Assembly: GCF_030160635.1 (NCBI RefSeq)
Contig: NZ_BSOS01000005.1
Coordinates: forward strand, 124,001 to 188,000
Source: Acidocella aquatica
GTDB taxonomy: Bacteria; Pseudomonadota; Alphaproteobacteria; Acetobacterales; Acetobacteraceae
DNA length: 64,000 nt
Direction of reading: 5' to 3'
Shown here piece by piece: positions 42,695 to 51,324 of the stretch. Every line of letters starts with the position of its first letter. Positions within the stretch are counted from its first letter, which is position 1. The notes under the pieces are model-generated. The model was not told the origin of the DNA. It worked only from the letters and a program-made list of their open reading frames with translations, and did no database searches. The position numbers and the translations under genes were made by a program.

Positions 42695-44203
42695 ATGAAC
42701 GAGATGACCCCCGCCCAATACGCCATCCCCTCCGGATTATCGCGCCGCGCGGTGGTCGACCTTGGGTCCAACTCCGTCCGTCTGGTCATCTATGAGGGCG
42801 AGGCGCGCAATCCGGTCCAGATTTTTAACGAAAAAGCCGTCATCCGCCTTGCCAAGGGCATGACCAAAACCGGCCGGCTCGACGAGGCTGCGCTGGAGCA
42901 GACCGGGACGGTGCTGCGCCGCTACGCCGCCATCGCGCGCGCCATGGGGGCCAGCCCGTTTGATGTGCTGGCGACCTCGGCTGTGCGCGATGCTGAAAAT
43001 GGCGCTGAATTCGTCAAGCTGATGACCCGGCGGCTGCCGGATATGCGGATCAATGTGCTCTCGGGCGAGCAGGAGGCTGCGCTTTCGGCCGAGGGCGTGC
43101 TCTGCGGCATTCCGGGCGCGGATGGTGTGCTGGCAGACCTGGGCGGCGGCTCGCTTGAGCTGGTGCGGCTCGAATCCGGGCGCGTCGGCCAGGCGGCGAC
43201 GATCCCGGTCGGCGTGATCCGCCTTGCCGACCGCTCCGGCGGCGACCTGTTGAAGGCCCGCGCGATCATGACCGCGGAATTGGAGCGCACGCCCTTTATC
43301 GGCGATGCGGCGGGGCGGGATTTATACCTCTCCGGCGGCGCCTTCCGGGCGCTGGCGCGGATTCATATCGCCCAGACCGGCTACCCGCTGAACATGGTGC
43401 ATCACTACACCATCGGCCGTGAAGAGGCGCGCGATCTGGCTGGTGTCGTCTCCGAGGCAGGCCGCAAGCTGATTGAACGGATGCCCGGCGTGCCGCGCCG
43501 GCGGATTGAGGATCTGCCCTATGCGGCGGTGATTCTGCGGCGGCTGTTGCGCAGCTCGGGCGTTAACCGCGTGGTGTTTTCAGCCAACGGGTTGCGTGAA
43601 GGCTGGTTCGCCCGGCTGATGCCGCCGGAAATCCGTGATGAAGACCCGCTGCTTGCCGCCGGGCGCGACCTCACGCGCGGCACAATGCGCGATGCCAAAC
43701 TGCCGCCCGAACTCATAAGCTGGACCAATCCGCTCTTCCCCGGCGAGACCGGCCCGCAGCGCCGCCTGCGCGAGGCCGCATGCTGGCTCTCCGACATCGG
43801 CAGCCATGAACACCCGGAATACCGCGCCGAGCAGGCGTTTTTGCGCGTGTTGCGCCAGGCGGGCATCGGGCTGGACCATCACGCCCGCGCCTTTCTCGCG
43901 CTGACCATGGCGCTGCGCTATGAGGCGCCGCCGGATGCCGCATTCCTCGCGCCCGCGCGCAGCCTGCTGGATATGCACGCAACCCGCCGCGCGGAGACCT
44001 TGGGCATCGCGCTGCGTCTGGCCTACACGCTCTCGGCCGGTACCCCGCAGCTGTTAGCCGGAACCAGCCTCACCATCGCGCCGGACCGTTTGATTTTGGG
44101 GCTGGCCGAAGCCAACGGCGTTTTCGCGGGAGACGCGGTGCTGCGCCGGTTGGACCGGCTGGCGCAGATGCTGGGGCTGGAGGCGGAAACCGAGCGGAAA
44201 TAG
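42695..44203 (+). CDS. ppx: Ppx/GppA exopolyphosphatase
   Basis: A 502-residue actin-fold phosphatase that releases phosphate from polyphosphate ends or removes the 5'-gamma phosphate of pppGpp. The two phosphate-loop motifs are AVVDLGSNSVRLVIYEG and VLADLGGGSLELVRLESG. LATSAVRDAENGAEFVKL and LSGEQEAALSAEGVL (with the catalytic Glu) lie between them. The C-terminal HD-like helical region starts near residue 320. ppk, its frequent neighbour, is not here. ATG 42695 follows AGGAG at 42689-42693 with short spacing. Confidence 0.92.
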   Translation: MNEMTPAQYAIPSGLSRRAVVDLGSNSVRLVIYEGEARNPVQIFNEKAVIRLAKGMTKTGRLDEAALEQTGTVLRRYAAIARAMGASPFDVLATSAVRDAENGAEFVKLMTRRLPDMRINVLSGEQEAALSAEGVLCGIPGADGVLADLGGGSLELVRLESGRVGQAATIPVGVIRLADRSGGDLLKARAIMTAELERTPFIGDAAGRDLYLSGGAFRALARIHIAQTGYPLNMVHHYTIGREEARDLAGVVSEAGRKLIERMPGVPRRRIEDLPYAAVILRRLLRSSGVNRVVFSANGLREGWFARLMPPEIRDEDPLLAAGRDLTRGTMRDAKLPPELISWTNPLFPGETGPQRRLREAACWLSDIGSHEHPEYRAEQAFLRVLRQAGIGLDHHARAFLALTMALRYEAPPDAAFLAPARSLLDMHATRRAETLGIALRLAYTLSAGTPQLLAGTSLTIAPDRLILGLAEANGVFAGDAVLRRLDRLAQMLGLEAETERK

Positions 44204-44207
44204 GGGC

Positions 44208-44717
44208 TCAGCCCTTCCCGGGGTTAACCTTGTGATAGGCCCGGCCATGATAGATCAGGCCCGAGGCGGTGTCTCCCAGATGTATGGCCCGCACGGCGCA
44301 GAAGATCACGCTATGCGTGCCAACCTCCACAACCTGGTCGATCTTGCAGTCGAAGGCGGCGGTGGCGCTCTCCAGCACCGGCGCGCCGGTATCCAGGCGC
44401 AGCCATTTCGTCTGCGCGAAGCGCTCGGCCATAGGCACATTGCCAACGCCCGCGAACATCGGCGACAATTCCTGATGCTCATGCGTCAGCACGTTCACGC
44501 ATAAAAAACCGGCCGCTAGAATCGCATCGTGCTGGCTGGCGTTTTTGTTCACGCAGACCAGCAGGGTCGGCGGGTCGTCGGTCACGCTGCACACCGCCGA
44601 GGCGGTGAACCCGGCATCGCCGTCCGGCCCCGTGGTGGTGATGATATTGACCGCGGCCCCCAGGCGGGACATGGCTTCACGGAAGTTCTGGCGGCTGGCA
44701 CTGGTTTTTTCGTTCAT
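44208..44717 (-). CDS. Flavin reductase family protein
   Basis: A 169-residue FMN-binding split-barrel protein. FREAMSRLGAAVNIITTTGPDGDAGFTASAVCSVTDDPPTLLVCVNKNAS is the conserved N-terminal half of HpaC/RutF-type NAD(P)H:flavin reductases; FLCVNVLTHEHQEL and GRAYHKV follow. It supplies reduced flavin to a two-component monooxygenase or acts as a flavoprotein itself. The partner is not evident next to it. It follows dinB by nine bases on the reverse strand. Confidence 0.87.
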   Translation of the reverse strand: MNEKTSASRQNFREAMSRLGAAVNIITTTGPDGDAGFTASAVCSVTDDPPTLLVCVNKNASQHDAILAAGFLCVNVLTHEHQELSPMFAGVGNVPMAERFAQTKWLRLDTGAPVLESATAAFDCKIDQVVEVGTHSVIFCAVRAIHLGDTASGLIYHGRAYHKVNPGKG

Positions 44718-44726
44718 ACGGATGCT

Positions 44727-45989
44727 TTACTTGGTTCCTGGTGTTTTGGGAAAGCCACGGCCGCGCTGCACGGCCGATTGCCCGAAGCGGTCGCGCAGAT
44801 GGTTGATGGCGCTTTGCCGCGCCCGGCGCCGCGCCGCGCCGGCATCGGCCAGATCACCTTTATCAGCCAGCGCTTCGGCCACCAGCGGCGCCGCGCCGAT
44901 GCCGATCAGGCGGAAGGCCGTGCCGTCCACCTCGCGTGCCAGCAGGGTGCGCGCCGCCTCGAAGATGGTCTCCGGCAATTGCGTCGGGTTCGCCAGCCGC
45001 TGGCTGCGGGTGCGGCTGGCAAAACTGGCGGTCTTCAGTTTCAGCACAATGCCCGCCGCCGCCAGGGCCTCGCCGCGCAGGCGGCGGCCCAGTCTCTCGC
45101 ACAAGTTCCACAGCGCGGCCTCCAGCTCCGGCCGCGCGCTTAAATCAGTGGCGAACGTGGTCTCGGCACTTATTGACTTGCTCTCCCGCTCAAGCCGCAC
45201 CGGCCTTGAATCCTCGCCGCGCGCGCGGGCCACCAGGGCGGGGCCTTCATCCCCGAGTTTCTGCACCGCGGTGCGCTCATCCAGCGATGCCAGCTGCCCC
45301 ACGCGAAAAACCCCCAGTGCCTGCAACCGCCGCACCTGCGCGGGGCCGACACCGGGCAGCAGCCCCACCGGCTCGGGCGCCAGCACCGCCGCCGCCTCCG
45401 CGCCAAACACGGTGAAGCCGCGCGGCTTGCCCCGCTCCGCCGCCAGCTTGGCCAGCAGCCGGTTGCGCGCGAGGCCGATGGAAACGGTGATGCCCATCTG
45501 CGCCTCCACCTGCCGGGCAAGGCGGTTGAGTACGACCGCGGGCGGCGCATGGTGCAGCGCCTGGGTTCCCGCCAGATCCAGCGCCGCCTCGTCCACCGAG
45601 AGCATCTGCACCAGCGGTGTCAGCGCCTCCATCAACCGCCGCACCTGCGCCGAGGCCGCCGCATATTTTTTCATGTCAGGCGCGATCACCACGGCCTTTG
45701 GGCATAGTTCGCGCGCCTTGAACATCGGCATCGCGCTGCGCACCCCATATAACCGGGCCACATAGCAGCAGGTGCTCACCACCCCGCGCGCGCCGCCGCC
45801 CACGATCACCGGCAGATCGCGCAGTTCCGGCCGGTCGCGCTTCTCCACGCTGGCGAAAAACGCATCGCAATCAATATGCGCGATCGCCAGGCTGAACAGC
45901 TCCTCATGCCGCACCACCCGCGCGCTGCCGCAGGCCTCGCATACCGCCCCGGACACCTGCGCATCGCAGTCGCGGCAAATGGCGGGCAT
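44727..45989 (-). CDS. dinB: DNA polymerase IV with N-terminal zinc ribbon
   Basis: A 420-residue Y-family translesion polymerase. The catalytic motifs are IAHIDCDAFFASVEKRD and MLSVDEAALDL; GVVSTCCYVARLYGVRSAMP and the GLARNRLLAKLAAERGKP segment are also standard. A non-standard N-terminal extension carries a four-Cys zinc-ribbon motif (Cys5, Cys8, Cys17, Cys20), a feature of one alphaproteobacterial DinB subgroup. There is no obvious beta-clamp motif at the end (GRGFPKTPGTK). The start directly abuts the ROK kinase stop (45990), so the two are co-translated. Confidence 0.92.
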   Translation of the reverse strand: MPAICRDCDAQVSGAVCEACGSARVVRHEELFSLAIAHIDCDAFFASVEKRDRPELRDLPVIVGGGARGVVSTCCYVARLYGVRSAMPMFKARELCPKAVVIAPDMKKYAAASAQVRRLMEALTPLVQMLSVDEAALDLAGTQALHHAPPAVVLNRLARQVEAQMGITVSIGLARNRLLAKLAAERGKPRGFTVFGAEAAAVLAPEPVGLLPGVGPAQVRRLQALGVFRVGQLASLDERTAVQKLGDEGPALVARARGEDSRPVRLERESKSISAETTFATDLSARPELEAALWNLCERLGRRLRGEALAAAGIVLKLKTASFASRTRSQRLANPTQLPETIFEAARTLLAREVDGTAFRLIGIGAAPLVAEALADKGDLADAGAARRRARQSAINHLRDRFGQSAVQRGRGFPKTPGTK

Positions 45990-46883
45990 TTATCTGGGCC
46001 AGAGCCAGGCGGCGCCGCGCACGCCCGAGGAGTCGCCATGCAGGTTGCGGCGGATGTTGGGGGTGCAGGTGTCGGAGAAGATATAGGGCTGCATGAGGGA
46101 GGGGAGGGTGGTGGCGAGGTTGGGCAGGTTGGAGAGGCCGCCGCCGAGCACGATGGTGTCAGGGTCGAGGACATTGGTGATGACGGCGAGCGCGCGGGCC
46201 AGGCGGTTGGCATGGATGGCGAGCGCCGCGATGGCTTTTGCCTCGCCATTGGCGGCGCGCGCGGGGATGGCCGAGGCATCGCTGGCGCCGGGGCCGTCGC
46301 ATTCAAAGGCGAGGGCGGGGCCTGCGAGGTAGGTTTCCAGGCAGCCGCTGAGACCGCACCAGCAGGGGCGCAGGGGCATTTCGTCCATGCGCGGCCAGGG
46401 CAGGGGGATATGCCCCCACTCGCCGGCGAGGCGGTGGCGGCCTTCGAGAATCTGCCCGTTCACCACAATGCCGCCGCCGCAGCCGGTGCCCAGGATCACG
46501 CCAAACACGATCTTCGCCCCGGCCCCGGCACCGTCGGTGGCCTCGGAGAGGGCAAAGCAGTTGGCGTCGTTGGCGACGCGGATTTCCCGGTGGAGCAGGG
46601 CGCCGAGGTCACGGTCAAACTTGTGGCCGTTCAGGGCATTGGAGTTGGCGTTTTTCACCAGCCCGGTCGCGGGGCTGATGCTGCCGGGGATGCCGATGCC
46701 CACGCTGGCGGCGGCGCCGATTTCCGCTTCGGCCTGGTGCACGAGGCTTGCGATGGTATCCAGGGCTTGCGCATAGCCCGCGGGCGTGGCGGTGCGGCGG
46801 CGCAGGATTTCGTTGCCCCCAGGCCCGAGGACCAGAATTTCGGTTTTTGTGCCGCCGAGGTCGATGCCGATGCGATAGCTCAT
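45990..46883 (-). CDS. ROK-family sugar kinase (fructokinase/glucokinase)
   Basis: A 297-residue kinase. The ATP loop RIGIDLGGTKTEILVLGPGG, the sugar site VANDANCFALSEA and ILGTGCGGGIVVNGQILEG, and the catalytic AGEWGHIPLPW are all present. The zinc motif CWCGLSGCLETYLAGPAL confirms the ROK family. The substrate, fructose or glucose, cannot be decided; similarity to Mak-type fructokinases is suggested by the PWPRMDEMPLRPCWCG stretch. First gene of a ROK-dinB-flavin reductase run, divergent from the TusA-like gene. Confidence 0.9.
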   Translation of the reverse strand: MSYRIGIDLGGTKTEILVLGPGGNEILRRRTATPAGYAQALDTIASLVHQAEAEIGAAASVGIGIPGSISPATGLVKNANSNALNGHKFDRDLGALLHREIRVANDANCFALSEATDGAGAGAKIVFGVILGTGCGGGIVVNGQILEGRHRLAGEWGHIPLPWPRMDEMPLRPCWCGLSGCLETYLAGPALAFECDGPGASDASAIPARAANGEAKAIAALAIHANRLARALAVITNVLDPDTIVLGGGLSNLPNLATTLPSLMQPYIFSDTCTPNIRRNLHGDSSGVRGAAWLWPR

Positions 46884-46945
46884 ACGCCTATGTCGGATGA
46901 ATCCCGGTCTTGCTCAAGACCGTCCGGGCGCGCATTCTCAAAACC

Positions 46946-47182
46946 ATGAGAGAGCGTGTGATTGATGCGCAGTTTCAGAAGTCGCCGCTGCCGGTGTTGC
47001 GCGCTGCGCGGATGCTGCGTGGCATGGCGGCGGGCGAGAAGCTGCGGATATTGGCGACGGACCCGCAAGCGGTGGCCGATTTCAAGGATTTTTGCAAAAC
47101 TTCCGGCCACGCGCTGGTGGCCGCGAGCGAGAGCGGCGGCGTGTTCAGCTTCTCGGTTAAGGTGAAAGCCGCCGTGCCGTGA
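46946..47182 (+). CDS. TusA-like protein lacking the catalytic cysteine
   Basis: About 78 residues from ATG 46946 (GTG 46958 also possible). The TusA/SirA fold is recognisable: VIDAQFQKSPLPVLRAARML, EKLRILATDPQAVADFKDFCKTSGHALV and VFSFSVK. In TusA the first motif is CPxP, with Cys carrying the persulfide. Here the codon is TCG, giving Ser13 (KSPLPV). A second Cys in DFCKTSGH remains. A sulfur-transfer role is therefore doubtful; a structural or regulatory derivative is likelier. Its stop overlaps the start of the HDAC gene (GTGA 47179-47182). Confidence 0.75.
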   Translation: MRERVIDAQFQKSPLPVLRAARMLRGMAAGEKLRILATDPQAVADFKDFCKTSGHALVAASESGGVFSFSVKVKAAVP

Positions 47183-48105
47183 GCGTCGCGTTGTTCACGC
47201 ACCCGGCGGCATTGGCGCATGATACCGGGCAGGACCACCCCGAATGCGCCGAGCGGCTGCGCGCCGTGCTGCGGGCGCTGGAGGTGCCGGAGTTTGCGCC
47301 GCTGCTGCGCGAAATCGCGCCGAAGGCCCCGATTGAGGCATTACAGCCAGCGCATTCGGCGGAATATGTCGCGGCCATGCTGGCGCTGCCGCCCGATAAA
47401 ACCACCTATATCGACGGCGATACGGTGTTTGCCCCCGGCACGCTGGAAGCCGCCCTGCGCGCGGCGGGCGGCGCGATGGCGGCGGTGGACGCGGTGATGG
47501 AGGGCTGGGCCAACGCCGCCTTCGTGGCGATGCGCCCGCCGGGCCATCACGCGGAGCGGGACCGCGCCATGGGGTTTTGTTTTTTCAACAATGCGGCGGT
47601 GGCGGCGTATCATGCCCGCGCGCGCTGGGGGCTCAGGCGGATCGCGGTGGTGGATTTCGATGTGCATCACGGTAACGGCACGCAGGATATTTTCGGCCCC
47701 GACCCCGAACTGTTTTATGGCTCCTCGCATCAGTACCCGTGTTTCCCCGGCACCGGCATGGTGCGTGAGCAGGGGGTGGCTGGCAACATCATGAATGTCC
47801 CCCTCGCGCCCGGCTCCGGCGGGCCTGAGTTCCGCGCCGCGTGGGAGGGCGGGATCATCCCCGCCGTAGCCTCCTTCCGCCCGGAGCTGTTGATCATCTC
47901 GGCCGGGTTCGACGCGCATGTGGCCGACCCGCTGGCGCAGCTTCGCCTGCGCGAGGCGGATTTCGCCTGGGTGACGCGCGCGCTGATGGAACTCTCCGGC
48001 ACGCATTGCCCCGGCCGTGTTATCTCATTGCTGGAAGGCGGCTACGACCTCACCGCCCTGGCCGCCAGCACCGCTGCCCATGTGCGCGCGCTGATGCGGT
48101 TGTGA
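47179..48105 (+). CDS. Histone-deacetylase-superfamily protein (class II/AcuC-like)
   Basis: A 308-residue zinc amidohydrolase. THPAALAHDTGQDHPECAERLRAV starts the fold; AMRPPGHHAERDRAMGFCFFNNAAVAA contains the catalytic His pair; IAVVDFDVHHGNGTQDIF carries the zinc ligands; SAGFDAHVADPLAQLRL has the third ligand; LLEGGYDL is the end motif. In bacteria such enzymes deacetylate acetyl-lysine (as on Acs), acetylpolyamines or other amides. The acs gene in this window is a possible client, which is inference. GTG start, coupled to the TusA-like gene. Confidence 0.9.
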   Translation: MSVALFTHPAALAHDTGQDHPECAERLRAVLRALEVPEFAPLLREIAPKAPIEALQPAHSAEYVAAMLALPPDKTTYIDGDTVFAPGTLEAALRAAGGAMAAVDAVMEGWANAAFVAMRPPGHHAERDRAMGFCFFNNAAVAAYHARARWGLRRIAVVDFDVHHGNGTQDIFGPDPELFYGSSHQYPCFPGTGMVREQGVAGNIMNVPLAPGSGGPEFRAAWEGGIIPAVASFRPELLIISAGFDAHVADPLAQLRLREADFAWVTRALMELSGTHCPGRVISLLEGGYDLTALAASTAAHVRALMRL

Positions 48106-48136
48106 ATTTTCAAGTGAACCTGTAGGCAGCAAAACC

Positions 48137-48373
48137 ATGACGGCAAAAAACGATATTTCGGCAATGTCCTTCGAGGATGCGCTGGCGGCCCTGGAGGCCA
48201 TTGTCCGCGGCCTGGAGTCCGGCCAGCAAAAACTGGAAGACGCGATTACCGCCTATGAGCGCGGCGCGGCGCTTAAAAAACACTGTGAAGCCAAACTGGC
48301 GGAGGCCGAGGCGCGCGTGCAGGCAATCGTCGCCCGTGCCGATGGCACTCTTGCCCTTAAATCCGAGGATTGA
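48137..48373 (+). CDS. xseB: Exodeoxyribonuclease VII small subunit
   Basis: A 78-residue helical protein. MSFEDALAALEAIVRGLESGQQKLEDAITAYERGAALKKHCEAKLAEAEARV matches XseB throughout. It binds the large subunit XseA, which is not in the window. The stop is three bases before ispA, giving the widespread xseB-ispA pair. Confidence 0.94.
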   Translation: MTAKNDISAMSFEDALAALEAIVRGLESGQQKLEDAITAYERGAALKKHCEAKLAEAEARVQAIVARADGTLALKSED

Positions 48374-48376
48374 CCG

Positions 48377-49288
48377 ATGGCGTCTGATATTGTGCGCAAC
48401 CCCAACGCCCTGGCCGAGGCTCTGGCCGAAACCTCCCGCGTGGTGGAAGCCCAGCTCGACGCGCTGCTCCCCGTGCCCGAGGGCGCGGAGGCCCGCGTCG
48501 TCGAGGCGATGCGCTATGCGGTGCTCAACGGCGGCAAGCGGATGCGCGCGTTTCTGGTGATGGAGACGGCGCAGCTGTTCACGGTGAACCGCACCTGCGC
48601 GGCGCGCGTGGCGGCGGCGGTGGAAATGCTGCATGCCTACTCCTTGGTGCATGACGACCTGCCGGCGATGGACGATGACGATCTACGCCGGGGCATGCCG
48701 AGCTGCCATAAACAATTTGACGAAGCCACCGCCATTCTCGCTGGCGATGCGTTGCAGACCCGCGCCTTCGAGGTGCTGGCAGAGGAAGACACCCATGCCG
48801 ACGCCGAGGCGCGTTGCGAGCTGGTGCTGGCGCTGGCCCATGCCTCGGGCGCGCGCGGCATGGTCGGCGGGCAGATGATCGACATGGCGAGCGAGGGCAA
48901 AAAACTCTCAGGGCCGGAGATCACCCGCTTGCAGGCGCTCAAAACCGGGCGGCTGATCCAGTTCAGCGCCGAGGCCGGTGCGATTCTGGGCCGTGCCTCG
49001 CAGCCGCAGCGGCATTTTATCGCCGCCTATGGCCGCGATCTGGGCGGCGCCTTCCAGATATACGACGATGTGCTGGACGAAACCGCCTCCGCCGAGGAGC
49101 TGGGCAAGACAGCGGGCAAGGACGCGGCGCAGGGCAAGGCCACCATGGTCTCCGTGCTGGGGCTGGAACAGGCGAAGGCGCATGCCGAGCTGCTGGCCGA
49201 GCAGGCGGCGGGGTATCTGGAGAGTTTTGGCGAGCGTGGCGCGCTGTTGCAGGAACTCGCGCGCTTCACGGTGACACGAAAGAGCTAG
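48377..49288 (+). CDS. ispA: Polyprenyl diphosphate synthase (farnesyl/geranylgeranyl type)
   Basis: A 303-residue trans-prenyltransferase that condenses IPP with allylic diphosphates. The first Asp-rich motif is HDDLPAMDDDDLRRG; the second is IYDDVLDE. AMRYAVLNGGKRMRAFLVM and the GDALQTRAFEVLA segments are standard for IspA. Product chain length cannot be read from the sequence; C15 is usual for xseB-linked genes. In many alphaproteobacteria dxs follows ispA; here tlyA is next. Confidence 0.93.
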   Translation: MASDIVRNPNALAEALAETSRVVEAQLDALLPVPEGAEARVVEAMRYAVLNGGKRMRAFLVMETAQLFTVNRTCAARVAAAVEMLHAYSLVHDDLPAMDDDDLRRGMPSCHKQFDEATAILAGDALQTRAFEVLAEEDTHADAEARCELVLALAHASGARGMVGGQMIDMASEGKKLSGPEITRLQALKTGRLIQFSAEAGAILGRASQPQRHFIAAYGRDLGGAFQIYDDVLDETASAEELGKTAGKDAAQGKATMVSVLGLEQAKAHAELLAEQAAGYLESFGERGALLQELARFTVTRKS

Positions 49289-49307
49289 CGCCGGGGCGGG
49301 GCCGCTC

Positions 49308-50048
49308 ATGGCCAGGCAGCGCGCCGACCTTATGCTCGTCGCCACCGGGCTGGTGGAGTCGCGCGCCAAGGCGCAGGCGCTCATCATGGCCGGGCTGGTT
49401 TATGCCGGCACCGCGCGGGTGCAGAAAGCCGGTGATCTGTTGCCCGAGGATGCCGCCCTTTCCGTGAAAGGCCAGGACCATCCCTGGGTCTCGCGCGGCG
49501 GGGTGAAGCTGGCGCATGGGCTTAGCCATTTCAGCTTCGACCCTGCAGGCCGGACATGCCTGGATGTCGGCGCCTCCACCGGCGGCTTCACCGATGTGCT
49601 GCTCACCCATGGCGCCAGACATGTCTACGCGGTGGACGTCGGCCACGGCCAGTTGGCGTGGAAACTCCGGTCTGACCCGCGTGTCACCGTGCTGGAGAAA
49701 ACCAACGCCCGCCACCTCACCGCGCAGATCATCCCCGAGCCCATCGGCGCGCTGGTTTGTGATGCCAGTTTCATCGGGTTGCAGATTGTGCTGCCCGCCG
49801 GTCTCGCTTTGTGCGCGCCGGGGGCGTTCGCGGTGGCGCTGATCAAGCCGCAGTTCGAGGCCGGGCCGGAGCATGTCGGCAAGGGCGGGGTTGTGCGGGA
49901 CCCGGAGATTCACGCCGCGGTCTGCGCGAAAATCCGGTCCTGGTGGGAATCGCTCCCCGGCTGGCGGGTGCTGGGTGTGGAGAAAAGCCCGATCACCGGG
50001 CCGGAGGGGAATATTGAATTCCTCATCGGCGCGGTGAAGGAGGGCTAG
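49308..50048 (+). CDS. tlyA: TlyA-family rRNA 2'-O-methyltransferase
   Basis: A 246-residue protein. An N-terminal S4 RNA-binding domain (RADLMLVATGLVESRAKAQALIMAGLVYAG) is followed by a FtsJ-type methyltransferase: WVSRGGVKLAHGL, CLDVGASTGGFTDVLLTHGARHVYAVDVGHGQL (SAM motif I), ALVCDASFIGLQIVLP and VALIKPQFEAGPEHVGKGGVVRDPEIH. TlyA enzymes methylate ribose of cytidines in 16S and 23S rRNA; some members are annotated as hemolysins. ATG 49308 lies 19 bases after ispA. Confidence 0.92.
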   Translation: MARQRADLMLVATGLVESRAKAQALIMAGLVYAGTARVQKAGDLLPEDAALSVKGQDHPWVSRGGVKLAHGLSHFSFDPAGRTCLDVGASTGGFTDVLLTHGARHVYAVDVGHGQLAWKLRSDPRVTVLEKTNARHLTAQIIPEPIGALVCDASFIGLQIVLPAGLALCAPGAFAVALIKPQFEAGPEHVGKGGVVRDPEIHAAVCAKIRSWWESLPGWRVLGVEKSPITGPEGNIEFLIGAVKEG

Positions 50049-50050
50049 GC

Positions 50051-50599
50051 TCAGGCGTGCAATTTCACCCAGCCGGTGAATTTATCCATCCATCCCTGCA
50101 AAAACGCCTGGCTGCCTGGCCCGATATTCCCCGCATCGTCAAACAGCCCATCCTTCGCCTGGATGAACACTTCCGGCCCGCCCAGCGTCGGCATGTCAAG
50201 GTAGGCCAGCACATTGCGCAGATGCTGCTGCGCCAGCGCGGTGCCGATCGCGCCGATCGAGACGCCGAGCACAGCCGCCGGTTTCCCCGCCCAGGCGCTC
50301 TGGCCGTAGGGGCGCGAGGCATTGTCAATGGCGTTTTTGAGCACGCCGGGGATCGAGCGGTTGTATTCCGCCGTGACAAACAAAACCCCGGCTGAGCCCG
50401 CGATCTCCGCCTTCAGGCGTTTCACGCTGGCGGCCTGATTGGCGTCGTCATCCTGGTTGTAGAGCGGCAGATCATCGATCCGCACCGGGTTGAAGGAAAA
50501 ATCGGGTGGCGCCATCCGGGCGATGCCGGTGGCAAGTTTACGGTTGAACGAATCCTGGCGAAGGCTGCCGACAATCACAGCGATTTTATGCTGGCTCAT
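50051..50599 (-). CDS. NADPH-dependent FMN reductase family protein
   Basis: A 182-residue flavodoxin-fold protein. KIAVIVGSLRQDSFNRKLATGIARMA is the FMN phosphate loop, LFVTAEYNRSIPGVLKNAIDNASRP the isoalloxazine loop and KPAAVLGVSIGAIGTALAQQHLRNVL the third conserved region, as in ChrR/azoreductase-type quinone or chromate reductases. The physiological acceptor is unknown. Convergent with tlyA, two bases apart. Confidence 0.9.
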   Translation of the reverse strand: MSQHKIAVIVGSLRQDSFNRKLATGIARMAPPDFSFNPVRIDDLPLYNQDDDANQAASVKRLKAEIAGSAGVLFVTAEYNRSIPGVLKNAIDNASRPYGQSAWAGKPAAVLGVSIGAIGTALAQQHLRNVLAYLDMPTLGGPEVFIQAKDGLFDDAGNIGPGSQAFLQGWMDKFTGWVKLHA

Positions 50600-50667
50600 G
50601 ATGCACTCCTGGAATGACTGGAAACCGTGTTATGCGCGCGCAGGCTAGCACCGATTCGCCGCGTATG

Positions 50668-51198
50668 TCATCGCATCTTTGAAGGCAGTTTCAGCACCTC
50701 GCCATCCACGGCGAATTTGCCGTAACCCTGGTGATGGATGGTCCGGCGATCCGTTTGCGCGGGATCAACCCAGGCCTTCACCACCTCCAGAATGAACATG
50801 TTATATTTGGTCACGAGTTTGGTATCGATCACGCGGCACTCCAGATTGGCGAGGCATTGCGCGATTAGCGGCGCTTCCACCTGCGAGGCTGGCACCGGCG
50901 TCAGGCCGAATTTGGTGAATTTATCAGTGTCCCGGCCGGAGCAATTGCCGATTTTCACCACTTTGGGAGCCAGGGCCACGCCCGGAATGGCGATCACGCA
51001 TTGTTTGGTTGCCCGCAGCGCGGCGAAGCTGTGGTTGGCGCTGCTCACCACGCAGGAGATGAGCGGCGGCTCGAACTCAATCATCATATGCCATGACATC
51101 GTCATGACATTGGCCAGCCCCTTGCGCGCGGTTGTCAGCAATACCACCGGCCCTGGCTCGATCAGCTGGTAGACTTTCGGCAACGGCAAATTTTTCAT
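50668..51198 (-). CDS. Flavin reductase family protein (FMN-binding split barrel)
   Basis: A 176-residue protein different from the flavin reductase at 44208. PGPVVLLTTARKGLANVMTMSWHMMIEFEPPLISCVVSSANHSFAALRATKQCVIAIPG matches the flavoredoxin/Flav_reduct group. LIAQCLANLECRVID and MFILEVVKAWVDP follow. Such proteins bind FMN and either reduce it or carry electrons. It is 68 bases upstream of the FMN reductase gene on the same strand, so the two may be co-transcribed. Confidence 0.85.
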   Translation of the reverse strand: MKNLPLPKVYQLIEPGPVVLLTTARKGLANVMTMSWHMMIEFEPPLISCVVSSANHSFAALRATKQCVIAIPGVALAPKVVKIGNCSGRDTDKFTKFGLTPVPASQVEAPLIAQCLANLECRVIDTKLVTKYNMFILEVVKAWVDPAQTDRRTIHHQGYGKFAVDGEVLKLPSKMR

Positions 51199-51324
51199 GG
51201 CGGCAGCTCCTTATACCAAGCGCCTTGGATTATGGCTCATCATCGCAGGCTTTTGGCATCACGCTTGGTTCAGAACATTAGCCTGTTAGATGACGTTCGC
51301 CCGCCGCTGGGTTATGGTATGTTA

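Noticed and set aside
49308-50048. TlyA as a hemolysin
   Set aside because: S4 plus FtsJ domains with intact SAM motifs indicate an rRNA methyltransferase; the hemolysin label is historical.
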